Positions 40,801 to 52,528 of a DNA stretch of 64,000 nucleotides are shown here, in pieces. Source of the DNA: Sindora glabra (lineage: Eukaryota; Streptophyta; Magnoliopsida; Fabales; Fabaceae); assembly GCA_020226215.1 (NCBI GenBank), contig CM035235.1:72503283-72567282 (forward strand), written 5' to 3'. Within the stretch, counting starts at the first letter, position 1. Each line of letters opens with the position of its first letter. The position numbers and the translations under genes were made by a program. The notes beneath the pieces were generated by a model. The model had not been told where the DNA came from. It saw only the letters and a program-made list of their open reading frames with translations, and ran no database searches.

Positions 40801-41712
40801 AGATTAGGTAATTTATAGATGTTTCCAGTGACAGCTAACTTTTCAAACAATGGGTCTTGGAGAGGCATCATTGTCTGAATCAATAGAATCCACAAAAGAT
40901 TAGATGAAACTCATTTTTACTACTTATTTGAAAATAAAATTGATTGCTTATGTTTCTGTTTTATGTTTCATTGGAAGATTTTTATATATGTCCATTTAAA
41001 TTATTTTCAATTGGAGAATAAATATTTCTTGCACTTGTTAATTGTTTTTCAGGTGTCCTTGGAAGAACATCCCAGCGAAACAGTTACATGTGGCTCGGCA
41101 GAGAAATGCTGGGAATCAGTTCTAGGGAGATTAAATCATGAAATTACAAGGCGGAGGAACAGCGAGGAACTAGAACTTGCTCCCTTGCATCCTATGCACA
41201 GCATTGATGGTCATGAGATGTTTGGCTTCTATTCCCCATCTATTATCCAGGTACTATTAGATAACACATGTCAACAAATTTCCATCTAATTTGAGAAAAT
41301 TCATAGTGCTCCTTGATTGTGAAACTACACTGAAATTAGATGGATCTTTCAGGCCATTGAAGCTCTTGATCCCATGCATCAATGCACGGAGTACTGGAAT
41401 CATAGGGAAGTAATATCTTCAACTTCACACGGTGTCAGCAATGTCCATAAGCCTGCAGATGGTTCTAGTACTCCTTTAGGCGATGTCAAAGCTTTTGGAA
41501 TCAATCTGACAAATCCAGGTCCAGATAATACACTGGTGGATGGAAGGAGTCATTCTTCAGAAGATCTGAAATCAAAACTACAAGGATTACTGGAGAAGGC
41601 AAGCCCTGACGAATTAAACACTCTGCAGAGCTTATTCAGCCCTGACACACAAAGTTCTCAGTGGAGAGAAGCATTTGCAGCGTTGATAGAGGAGAATCAG
41701 AAAAATCTTTGA
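34897..41712 (+). CDS. JMJ14: JMJ14-type JmjC histone H3K4 demethylase (KDM5/PKDM7 group)
   Basis: Eleven coding exons give 1061 residues: 34897-34938, 36196-36267, 36826-36903, 36996-37496, 37585-37806, 38319-38480, 38714-39082, 39275-40352, 40450-40553, 41053-41250 and 41353-41712 (TGA). Domains in order: JmjN (about 49-97, CRPQIDNAPVFYP); a basic nuclear-localisation-like stretch (RKKTRGRRQKRRKQ); JmjC (about 260-430); a C5HC2 zinc finger (about 516-568, CFSCCYDLHLSAVGCVC); FYRN (about 817-865) and FYRC (about 867-950). The iron ligands are present: H306 and E308 in HVEDH, and H394 in AYHAGFNCGFN. The protein should remove methyl groups from H3K4 using Fe(II) and 2-oxoglutarate. In Arabidopsis, JMJ14 represses flowering and acts with NAC050/NAC052 through its FYR region. 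It is longer than Arabidopsis JMJ14 (about 954 residues), mainly in the linker between zinc finger and FYRN. All exon joins keep frame. Confidence 0.96.
35339..35432. repeat. 47 bp perfect tandem duplication in the first coding intron of JMJ14
   Basis: Copy 1 is 35339-35385 and copy 2 is 35386-35432 (contains TTTGGTTTAGTTACTGTACC). No difference was seen between copies, so the duplication is very recent or maintained. A looser repeat, CTTCATCAATTGTGAAT, recurs just downstream near 35444 and 35541. Confidence 0.93.
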
Positions 41713-42324
41713 TAAAACAGTAGTAATATCTCAGTTCTTCCTGATTCAGGAAAGTCATATTTTAATGTAGACATTAGTTAAGCCTATTCTTTTAGTGGTT
41801 CATGAAAGTGAAGTAGTTACTGGTGAGGCTAGGACCAAATTTTGCTAGCTACCCATTTTGAGGGACCTGATTAAAGAGCCATTGATCCATTGAACCAAAT
41901 TTCCATCTGAATGATTTCTCCTTTTCAAGGCCTAGCCTCTAGCTGTAGTTGGAATGTAGGATTTATACATTAAATATTTGTTTTGATTTTCATTGTCTCT
42001 AAGTTGCTGTATATAGACAGAGAAACAAATGCTGCTATCATTATTGATGATACAAGCAGCAAGGATGAATGGAACGAAGAACATTAATGCAGAAATCTCA
42101 CAGTGCTTTCAATTTTTCTCTATTTTTGGGAAAAAAATTATGCTTACATAACCCATCAATGAAGGGAATGAAGCCAAATAAATAAGAAAAATAACAATAT
42201 TTATTCATCAGTTTATTGGTCTTATATGTTGATTTTCCTGAGGAAGGGGGTGTAGTTTCTGTGCCGCATTATACTTACATGGATGGCCAGATAATGAAGA
42301 CAATATAAATAGAAATTTAAATTT
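41713..42324 (+). other. JMJ14 3' UTR and downstream flank
   Basis: The sequence after the stop codon stays moderately rich in G+C to about 42.1 kb, consistent with a 3' UTR. An AATAAATAAG string near 42177 could act as a poly(A) signal, but this is inferred only from sequence. No further open frame is recognised before the foldback element that starts at 42325. Confidence 0.5.
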
Positions 42325-42846
42325 AGGTTAAATTACACACTGCTTGCTTAATTTTTAATTTGATTCTCAAGAATGTTGAATTGAATCCTTAGACTTATTT
42401 TTTATTTTTAATTGGATACTTTCCATCATCTTTCAATTGGATTTTGTTAGTAATTGCAATGCATAAATAATACTCTTTTGATGTGATTTATTAATTGTTA
42501 ATGTAAAACTTTCGTTCAATTTTTAATTATAATTAAGGGAACAGTAACCTAGAATAAATTAGGGTATTCTATAACTTTTTTTTGTTTTTAAATAGAAAGG
42601 ATTTGTCATTTATCTTTCACTCGATTGTGTATATAGATAATTAGAATATTTCATGATATTATTTTATTTTTAAATAAAAAGAACGTGTTATATACCTTTC
42701 ATTCGGTTGTATATATAAATCAATTGCTAACAAAATTTAATAAAAATGATAAAAAATATCTGATTAAAAATAAAAAAGAAGTATAAAAATCTAATTCAAA
42801 ATTTTAATTAAATGAAGCCTCATAAAGTAGAAAAATAATTTAACCT
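42325..42846. mobile_element. Foldback (MITE-like) element with long terminal inverted repeats
   Basis: The ends AGGTTAAATT (42325) and AATTTAACCT (to 42846) are exact reverse complements. Imperfect similarity between the arms continues inward for about 120 bases. The centre holds a direct repeat (about 42581-42635 and 42667-42720, with TTTTTAAATA and CTTTCA words). It has no coding capacity. I could not find a convincing target-site duplication, so the superfamily is not assigned. Confidence 0.7.
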
Positions 42847-43115
42847 TTAATTTAATTAATAAGCGTCGGTTGCAATGCATTTGTTTTTATTTTTAAAATT
42901 AATTTTATTCTGTTAATTTTTATTATACATAATGGTTTAATTTTGCTTTATATGAGGTAAAAGTTTGTATAGATAAATTCTTTTTGCAATTTTTTATTTT
43001 TTTACAATAATTTCATAAAATTGTAATTTTATTAAATTTTTAAATTTTTTTTGTGATTTAAATTTTATTAAGTGTTATAAGATTTTGTACACTTTCTTGT
43101 ACAGATTTTAAACAT

Positions 43116-45566
43116 AATATCTTCAATTTTAAAGCGATTAAATTTGACATTTACCAACTTTAAAAATTTAGAAATGAAATTTTAAATTATGTAAAATTTT
43201 AGAATTAGAAGTATTGTCTACTTACTATATCATTTTATTTAATATGTGATATTTTAAAAAATTAAAAATAATTATTATATCATTATATGTTAATTCATTA
43301 TATCATTTTTAGAACATAGCATCCAATTGATTTTTATTAATTTATTTAACCATTTTTTTGTCAAAAAAATTTTCGCAAGTTCATGGCATGACAAATCACC
43401 ATGCACTAATAATGTAATATTTATTTAACAAGTTCATTAACAAAATCATATAATTATTTAAATGAAATTAGAATATAACCTGTGTGATGCACAGGTGTAA
43501 TTTTTTTCATAATTAAATATTAGTTTTTATATATAAAAAATTTTAGAAGAAATTATTTTATCATTTACATAATTGTATTACTTCAATTTTTTTTAAAAAA
43601 ATGTTTACTCCTTTCAAAATTCTTTTAATAATCTCATAATTAGTTTGTAGCATGTTTTCAAATCCAAAATCATTTAAATAAATGCTAATAAAATAGAATA
43701 AATTTAGTTAATTACAAAGTATTTTTAAATGTTATCAATTTATATTATTAGCATATTCTATTCATATAATTTTACTTTAAGTTATTAACAACTATCTTTC
43801 TCAATTTTTTTTTATCATAATATGCCCCATTTTCTAAAGATTAAATAAAATTACAAGTTAAAGATAAACAATTATTAACAAATAATTAATTTTTTTGAAT
43901 TCTTTTCGATGGAAAGATCTCACCTTATTTAAAGTTAAATGAAAGTAAGGGTTAAAAAATAGATAATTATAATAATTTATTAATTATTAATTAACTTGCA
44001 TAAGTTAAGGAGTTTTTCCTTATTTATAAGTTCTAATCCTTACTTTTCGTAAGAAAGAATATTAATAAAAAAGGATTAGAAAAATTCCCATTTCAATTAG
44101 TTATTAAAAAAAACTTTTTTTTATCCTCTTATATTTATAAAGTAAAATAGAATTAATCTTTCTTACATATTTTGAATTAAATGTGGACTTTCACACACAA
44201 TACTAGATATCTGTTAGTCAATATTTAGTGTTTATTTTGCTTAAGCACTTGTTAATTGATAATAAGAACACAAATATTCAAACTACAAAAATTTGATAAA
44301 CACATATTTACATATAACATATTATTGGCTAAGTACAATACAAAAAAGAAGACAACGATATTAAAGAATAGTCAATGAATAAAATAATAAAAGAATGATA
44401 AAAACAAATTTAATAAAAAAATTTAACACATGAACTAAAACAAAAGGACAATATATTTGGATAACAAAGTTGCTACTCATGCAACCAATATTTGAATGAA
44501 AAATGCTTAAAGCTAATCTTAGAATGTATAATAAAAAAATATTATTATACTATAAAAAAAGGATGGATGGAGTAGCTGATAGTCTCAACTTTTTGAGTAT
44601 GGGTCCCTAAGGAAGAGAAGACATAATGATACAATGTTAATTAAATAATTTTAGATAAACTTATATGAGACAAACAATGTATCATTGTTCTTAATGTAGA
44701 CAAAACTTCGGAAAGCTATGAACTCAAACTTTTTGAAAGGAATGCAAATTTCCATTTCCAATTTCTTTTATGTCTTTAGTTTCTTTCAACTTTATCCATT
44801 TACGTACTTATGTCCTACGTTCCAATTTATCTATCATCTCGAAATTAGTCTTTAGTCTCATTTTAGTCATAATAGTTTAGTGTGAGTCATTGCTTTGTAC
44901 CACTTCTTTTGAATAATTATTTTCCTAATACTAAATGCAACAAATGCATGATTATTTGTGTACATAGAAGTTTATACAAAATTCTCTATGTTTGTGATAG
45001 GACCAGCAGTGTTAAAATGACTATGCTAGTAATAACTATGCTAATAATTAATTATAAAAAGCAATTAGGAAAGAAAGTCATTAGTTATTGGACATGTTTG
45101 ACATCTTACCAATTCAAGGGATCATTAATAAGATGTTTTTTAAACCTCATCCCTCATTTTATTCTATAAATGTCTTGATGATAAGGAATTGATGATACGG
45201 AATCACATTCTATAAAACTGCTTTCATTTGCTCCAACATTGCCTTTGTAAGATAACACTAATAAAAGCCACTAGCATTGGCGTATTCGTTGACTCTGATA
45301 CCCTTTAAAAGAGATAAAAAAATACAATACATTCATGGACAGATAATTACAATTTGGCTATAGAGTATATACGAGAATTTGAATGTAATAGATTTCTTAA
45401 AAATCAAAATAAACACAGGAGAGATACAGATTCAGAGTAGTTAGTCGATGAGCTATAATTAAACATTCAAGAACTCATATTTTCAAAATCTAAAAGCCAA
45501 AGATAATATATATGAACTGGTAGCCATAAAGATATTCACTTTAATGATAAGAAAGTAATTGTTTAA

Positions 45567-45618
<52 letters not shown>

Positions 45619-47540
45619 TGTATTTTAGTATACATGAGAAAGTAAAATTAAGTGAGATGAAAATAGTCAAAAGAGAGAAAGCATCAAAGATGAGGAGAGA
45701 CTAATAACTAAATAAAAAAGGAGAACAAATTCAGACTAAAAATTTGAAAAAACTAATCCTTATAAAGTGTTACATTTTAAAATGAATATACCAGTAGCAA
45801 ATTGAGAATTAATAAACAAAAGTAACCCACTTTAGAGCTTTTACTTTCTAGTATGCTTTGGTTCATGCTTCTTCAAGAGTGGCAATTTAAGTTCTTATCC
45901 TTGTAATCATTCATGTTATTACAATAAAAATTTCTAAAACTCAAATGCAACGTAAATCAATAAGAAATAAATTAATTTCTTTTATGTGTAGAAGCTTAAT
46001 GATTAATGACTACTATGGAAATACCTAATTTCATTTTATTAAAGGAAAAAATTCATAGATTTTAAAAGCAAAAACATAAACCAATTTAGATTTTAAAATC
46101 TTATTGAAAATGGTGAGATCTATACCAGAAAAGCTAAACAAACTCCCAATTTGCATTAAAGATCAAAATTGGAATAAAGTTTTCCACTTTAACTCCATGA
46201 ATTGGACAACATTTCCAGAGCTAAACAATTTTTAGGTTACTGAAAGCACAGCAGATCAATAAAATTTGAGCATTATTAAAGTGACAAAGTTTAATCTAGC
46301 AAAAGAAGGTTGGCTCCTATTTCCTTTTAGTAAAAGAATAAGCAAATTTAAAGGTTTACTTAGATTGGCATAATGATATCAAGCATTTATAAAACACTAA
46401 ACAAACAAATAAGCAAAATTGTAGTAAGATTGCACTACCTGTATATTACCCATAATTGTCTAAACTCCATAACTATTAACTACTACACCATCCTATTAGA
46501 ATAATGATTATCACAAGTAAAGACATAAATTTAGTGATTTCAAATATCTAAAAGTATTGATTTGAAATCATAAGATCATATTTAATTATTTGCTATTAAA
46601 AGTGAAAACATCTTAAGTGTCAAAGAATAATATATGGATCAAGTTAGCTTTGGAGTTATCTTACAAAGAAATAAAAGAGGCCTAAGGTTCTACATCAACA
46701 TCCTGCTAGTACAAAAGAATTCATAATTCTCATATGAAATGAGAGTTAGTTTGCTTATGAAATAGCCCCTTTCAAAAAGTGGGACAAATCAAGAGCCCAA
46801 TAGGTTTTAAAAATATAGGGTGCATTAGCCTTTGAAGTTACTACCAAAGCAAATTTCACCATCCAGCAATCAAAGTTATAACATTATAACAGATAACTTA
46901 GATAGGGGATTCATAAGAGAATATAAAAAATCAGTTTGATTACAAATAATTTAGACAAGAGATTTATAATAGAAGGATTCAAAACTCATATACAACTTAT
47001 AGTATCAAAAAATCCTGCTCATTGTTTACTGATGGCGTTGGATTAGAACAATCAAATGTTGGGCATTGCAATCTGATCACTTGACTTGAAGCAATAGATG
47101 TAAGAAAGGTTATGAATCAAGGCAAGAAATAGCTCGATGCAACAGATTTAAGGAAGACATTAAATTAGACAACAAATTAAGGAGGCATTAGATCAAGCAA
47201 CAAATCAAAGAAAGTCAAGGATTCAATGAGGAAATCATGACTTTGTGTATCGCAGGGAGTGGTATGCAACTGCTTCCTCTTTTGATTAAATGTTGTGCAC
47301 GCCTCAACAGTTAATATGGGACAAGCAATGAGGTACATGATAAGCAACAAATAATATATAATTAGGAGATAACATAGACAATATATATTACTTCTAATAT
47401 TTTGTATAATATAAAGCATCAATCTCCAAATGTCATAGTTACTGACGTAAAATCCAATAAATTTAAAGTTAAATTTTGGATGGAATATATTATTCTGTTT
47501 ACTATTTAAATGCTCATGTATAATGTTAGAAAGCAACATA
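43116..47540. other. Gene-free A+T-rich spacer
   Basis: No coding region is recognised. It contains a (TAA)n microsatellite (separate entry) and otherwise unstructured A+T-rich sequence with short open frames lacking family signatures. Confidence 0.6.
45568..45618. repeat. (ATA)n microsatellite, about 17 units
   Basis: Uninterrupted ATA/AAT trinucleotide tract of about 51 bases, in non-coding DNA. Confidence 0.97.
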
Positions 47541-47725
47541 CAGTACGCAATATTTTTTCATTATTTCTAAAAAGTATACAAAAATTTTCAACCTATCAAC
47601 AAAATTTAAATCACACAAAACTTTAAAAATATTTATGAAATTACAATTTTTTCAGTTATTGTAAAATGTAAAAAAATTTCCAAAAAAAATACAAAAATAT
47701 TAATTTATATAAAAAATTTGATGAT

Positions 47726-50503
47726 GACTAAGATGCATCCCTAACAAAATAGTGGGTCCATACACCATTAGATAAATGGCTCAAATTTCATATTACAAAT
47801 TTGTTAGGCAATGACAAAAGGAATGAGTTATGGGACCAAAAAATGGAGAAATGGTCCCGCAAAATATGAATTTTAGAGATAAGATCCTAGCCACTAGAAC
47901 CACAGTCATACTGATCTTTAACCCTAAATAGATCTCTCCCAGAGACTCCCTCCCTAATTGGTTAGTTGACAATGGCCGAATGAAAAGAAGAGTATCAGAG
48001 CAATACCCTTCATAGCAAGCCCAAGGCTTTCTAAACTTGTGGGAAGGAGATGAAATCTAGGTAAATTTTATAGTATTATGAATGTGGCAAAATTTAAATT
48101 AGATGAAATTATAAAAAATTTTAATAAAAATTAATAATCTCATCTTGCATTTTACCGCATACCAAATTTACAGGACCACCATAAAAGCCTCCTGAAATCT
48201 GTCATCGATGGACAAAACTGCTGCAATCCACCAAGGAAAGCCACTTTAACCCACCCTTGAAAGTTGTAGGATCTGCCGTTGATACTCACTGTGATTAAAG
48301 TCGACGTCGATGGTTTTTTAATCAGCTAGATGTCAATCCTTCGAATGTTATTGAAGCTTTACTCACTCTTCCACTTGATCTCAGTCTCTGTCGAAATTCA
48401 CAGTCATCTGTGATCTTCGATTTGGAGCTCTTCCTATGTCAATCGCCAGCGGAAACCCACTCTTGCACTCCCAATGTTGCTCGACCCCAGCACATCTAGT
48501 TCTTACTCGTTCAATAAATTTAGACAAAATCCAGTCCAATCTCTCTCTCCTGATCCATATTGTATTAATTAATGAAATTGGGACCATTTTGAAATTTCAT
48601 AATCTTGTCATTATGGGGTGCCACTAAGCCAATCAAGTGTCAGTGCCGTTCCTCAAGTGAAGTACTGCACCATAATTTTGGTGGTGTGTGGAAATCCGTC
48701 AGGTACTTATAAAATATAGAACAAACCATTAAATTGGTACTTAAAAAATGTAAGTTACATAATTTTTTTTTGAAAATTTATTTTGCATTAATTAATTATA
48801 ATTTTAGAAGAAATTTGATGTAACATCTATCTTTTAAAAATAAATTTAATGTAAAAATTAAATACTTCTATACTTACATGATATAAAATAAACTTTCAAA
48901 AGAAATTTGATATAATTTGTATCTTTCGTGGATTAATTCAGGGTTTACTCCAAAATATAATTAAAATCACTGTGCGTAGGAATCAGGGGAAAGAAATTAG
49001 TTTTAAAAAAATAAAAACAAACGGATGATAATCCTCCGTTAATATTGTTGCCTCCGCGATAGAGGTGTTGAAGAAAATAAGACGTGATCATCCTTAGAGT
49101 GGGTTGGGCGCTGGGCTGCCGCCTTTGTTCTTTTTAAAGTGCTTCTATTTTTCGGTATTTTTCCTTTTTCTTTATGACAATGCACTAGTCCGATGGAAAA
49201 TTTTCGTGCTTCATTTATTTTAACAAAAAAATTAAGATGATAAAAAATAATTAATAATATTTGAATATTAAGTGTAATAAATTTAATAAAAATTATTTTT
49301 TAAAAAATTATTTTTTATTATCATAATTATAATAATAATTTTTTAATTATAAGATATAAAAATATATAATACTCTTTTATATATACATCCATATATATGT
49401 ATAAAGAAATAAATTTTTTATATAAATTATTTTTTGAAAAAATAAGCAAAATCTTAATCTTATGGAAAAGGAAATGACTACTCGGTCCCAATAGTACTTA
49501 AGATCCAATAATAAGATGTGCTTGTTATGTTATATTTGAAATTTTAAAATTTGAGATGAAGTGATAGTTAAATTGAAAAATTTTTATTACAATTTATTTT
49601 AATATATATATGTAATTAAATAGTTTTAATTTAATAGTTTTTAAAATTATTATATCATTTTAAATTTTAAAACCTTAACTCACAACAGAATTAAAATATC
49701 GAATTCACCGACTCAGAAAAACAAGGCCCCAAATGCAAAGAAAAAACAAATATTACATAAAACATTACTCAAGCTAAATTTGAATTTTGTAAACTAAATT
49801 TACAACGGGGGCTGACATGCTTTTTTGAATATGGTTCATTTACAACAATTCACATTAATATGTGAATTAAATGTTCACTAGGATACATACATTCATTATT
49901 ACTAATAAAACTTTCACAAGATAACTCATATTTAATTATTATATCACATTACATCCCAAAATATTTTTAATAAAGTTCTATTGATTAAATTAATGACTCA
50001 TTGTATTGGCAAACATTTACATTCCTAATAAGTTCTCATGAAATAATCAATGGGTTATAATCAAACACTATATCTCAAAAAAGCATGTGAGTCATTATAT
50101 TCACAATCACTTGTATCATTTCTAATACCCATGGGATATACAAAGTTTTAAAATTAATTATTATTCTATATTTATTCCAAATATATATGTTTCCTAAGAA
50201 ATAAAATAATTTTTATTATTACAAATATCATGTAAGCATAAAATCACAAATTAACTAATCGTGCCTAAAAATATGGAGTACCATAAAAAATAAATAATCT
50301 TATTATAATTATTTATAAATATACATTGTATGTAATTTAGCCTAGCATACAAAACAAATAAAATTTACATGAATTCTATACTGTGGAAGCCACAAAAATT
50401 ACATACCAAAATCATTCAATATTTGAGTTTGGTGATTTCATCACCTCCCAATTTCATATTTCACCAAGAAATGTACACAAGAAACGAATAAATTCCATCA
50501 CTC

Positions 50504-50505
<2 letters not shown>
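47726..50505. other. Gene-free spacer with a less A+T-rich patch at about 47.9-48.7 kb
   Basis: The patch at about 47880-48670 has more G+C than its surroundings and short open frames on both strands (for example 48381-48587 minus and 48436-48627 plus), but no domain or splice pattern I recognise. It could be a decayed gene or repeat. The remainder, including a small patch near 49.05-49.15 kb, shows nothing I can support. Confidence 0.45.
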
Positions 50506-50578
<73 letters not shown>

Positions 50579-50579
50579 T
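50506..50579. repeat. (TAA)n microsatellite, about 24 units
   Basis: Uninterrupted TAA trinucleotide tract of about 74 bases. Any open frame across it reads as poly-asparagine and is not a gene. Confidence 0.97.
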
Positions 50580-50611
50580 ATCATGTAGTTAATATAAAAT
50601 TAAACACAAAA

Positions 50612-51160
50612 CCAATATTTACAAAACTGGATCGGATGGTCAAATCGGTCCGACCGTCGACCAACACATAAAACTACCTGAATCAACCTTTAAAATCGTT
50701 TTGGCAATTGGACCAATTCGAATTGCTATGAATTGTATAAATTCAATAAAAATTGGATCAAATTGAAAAATCGATCCAGTTATTGAAAACTATTTTGATC
50801 TTTTTTTATTTTGAATCTTTTCATTTTTTTTATAAAATTGGATTAACACTCTCAAAAGGTAAATTCACAAATATGTTTTCTAAATTATTACTAAACTATT
50901 AAAAAGCTTCATTTTTTATTTGACAATTTTTATTAATTTTATGATAATTTTATTTGTTAAATTTATTATTTTGTATAGATTTAAACTTACGTCTTAAGAG
51001 TAGATATTTGATTTATTTATAAAATTTTATATAATATATATAATTTTCTAATTATATAGTATCCAATTTAACCATTGATTCAATCAATTGAACTATTAAA
51101 ATCATGAATTGGAAGTCTTTCTGATTCAATTTTTGGTCTGATTTTTAAAGTATTGCTCAA
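50612..51160. mobile_element. Possible non-autonomous DNA transposon remnant
   Basis: The left part begins CAATATTTACAAAACTGGAT and is rich in GGATCGG, CGGTCCGACC and GACCAATTCG words. The right part ends with TTTTTAAAGTATTG, a partial reverse complement of the left start. Plant DNA transposon relics often carry such CGG/CCG-rich ends after a CAATA..TTTAAAA terminus. Arms are degenerate, and the flanking CAAAAC on both sides is only a weak candidate target-site duplication. Confidence 0.4.
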
Positions 51161-52053
51161 AACTAATAGATAAATAATCACATCACATTTCAATGATATC
51201 TAAAATAAGTAATTAAAAATATAAGATTGATCAACTCTAATCTTCTTAATCATTGGTAAGAGGAAACAAACCTCAAAGTGAAATACATAAATGGAGAATT
51301 TAATCCTAAAGTAAAATTCTGATTTGATTTTCACATAATAGAAATTATTTCAATTACTGTAGGATAAATCATAACAAAAAGAAAATACACACTAACTAAT
51401 TTTTATCCCTCAAAACTTTGGGAAAAAACCCAAAAGATAGTCTACCCTTTTACATTTTAAATTAGGTCAAAGTTATTTGACAAATATGAAGTTATTAACA
51501 AATGAGAGTTTGATTATTTAAATAAAAAGTACATAGAGTTGTAAAATTCAAAGATAGCATACAATTTTAATAGACATTATGGGCCAAAATTTATAATCAC
51601 AATTACAACATTAGAAGTTTAAATGCAAGTGAAATTAATTATAAATTCACCTATAGGTGAAAAATATAATTTACACTAAGGTAATCCAAGCTAAATTAAT
51701 ATGCAAATTTAAAAGTCAACACTTGGGCAAAAAAATAAAATAAAAAAGTATATTTTCACATAAGTCCTAAATTATTTAACTTAATTCACATAATAACCTT
51801 ATATGGGTTGATTATATGATTAAACAACGAGAGTATCTCTAATATTTGATTAAAAATAATTAATTTAATAAATGAATCATTGCAATGATAAATATTTACT
51901 TCACTAATTAAAATTTTCAACAAGGCATTAAAAAATTACTCAAAATAAATTTAATCTCCATAAACACTTTTTTAATATATTTATTATTATATATAACATA
52001 CTAGATGAGCATATTCAAAATATTTAAAAATCATCATCATCATCATTATTATT
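51161..52053. other. A+T-rich spacer
   Basis: I see no gene, repeat boundary or RNA signature in this stretch. Confidence 0.5.
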
Positions 52054-52309
52054 AGCCTATTTTGATCCTTATAAAATCAATTTTTTTTTATTAATTTTAT
52101 TCTTGATTAAAATTTTTTATCAATTTGATCCTTGTAAGATTAAAATTACTCAAATTTTAGTCTTTTTATATATAAAATGGAATATTGAATTACTATATAG
52201 AAGAACTAAAATTTAAGAATAATTAATCTTGTAGAGATTAAATTAATATAAACTTTTAATTAAAAATAAAATTGATAAAAAAATTAATTTTATAAAGACC
52301 AAAATAGGT
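52054..52309. mobile_element. Near-palindromic foldback (MITE-like) element
   Basis: The left arm 52054-52141 and right arm 52224-52309 are reverse complements over about 86 bases with scattered mismatches (ends AGCCTATTTTGATCC and GACCAAAATAGGTT). The central part also pairs (CAAATTTTAGTC with CTAAAATTTAAG), so almost the whole element could fold into one long hairpin. No open frame. Confidence 0.75.
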
Positions 52310-52528
52310 TTTATAGTCTTATTACTACTAATCTCTTCACATGCACTCCCATATATATTCAGAAGCTTTTTCACTCAATTTATCTTAATTTAATTGATAT
52401 AAAATTTTAATTAGAAATAAAATTGATAAAAATTAAATTTTATAAAGAACAAAGTAGGTTTTATAATCTTATTACTACTAATCTCTTCACATGCCCTCCC
52501 ATACATATTCAAAAGCTTTTTTCACTCA
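52239..52528. repeat. Direct duplication with 150 bp period overlapping the foldback element
   Basis: 52239-52378 and 52389-52528 align at a constant offset of 150 bases through most of their length and share TTATTACTACTAATCTCTTC and CACATGC. The unit joins part of the foldback's right arm to unique flanking DNA, so it arose after the foldback inserted. Confidence 0.88.

Larger units (their letters stand above)
42960..47725. repeat. Inverted pair of a roughly 130-150 bp dispersed repeat, about 4.5 kb apart
   Basis: The segment at about 42966-43110 matches the reverse complement of about 47560-47710. Shared words include TTACAATAA, TTGTAATTT, GTGATTTAAATTTT and TTTTTGTAnACTTT. Identity by eye is roughly three quarters, within A+T-rich sequence. 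The arms may be the ends of a non-autonomous DNA element, or two independent insertions. The DNA between them has no recognisable gene. Confidence 0.5.

Noticed and set aside
47177..47539. 120-codon minus-strand frame
   Set aside because: Composition is driven by A+T richness, it has no domain, and it overlaps no splice or promoter signature.
50383..50592. 69-codon frame with a poly-asparagine run
   Set aside because: It is translation of the (TAA)n microsatellite.
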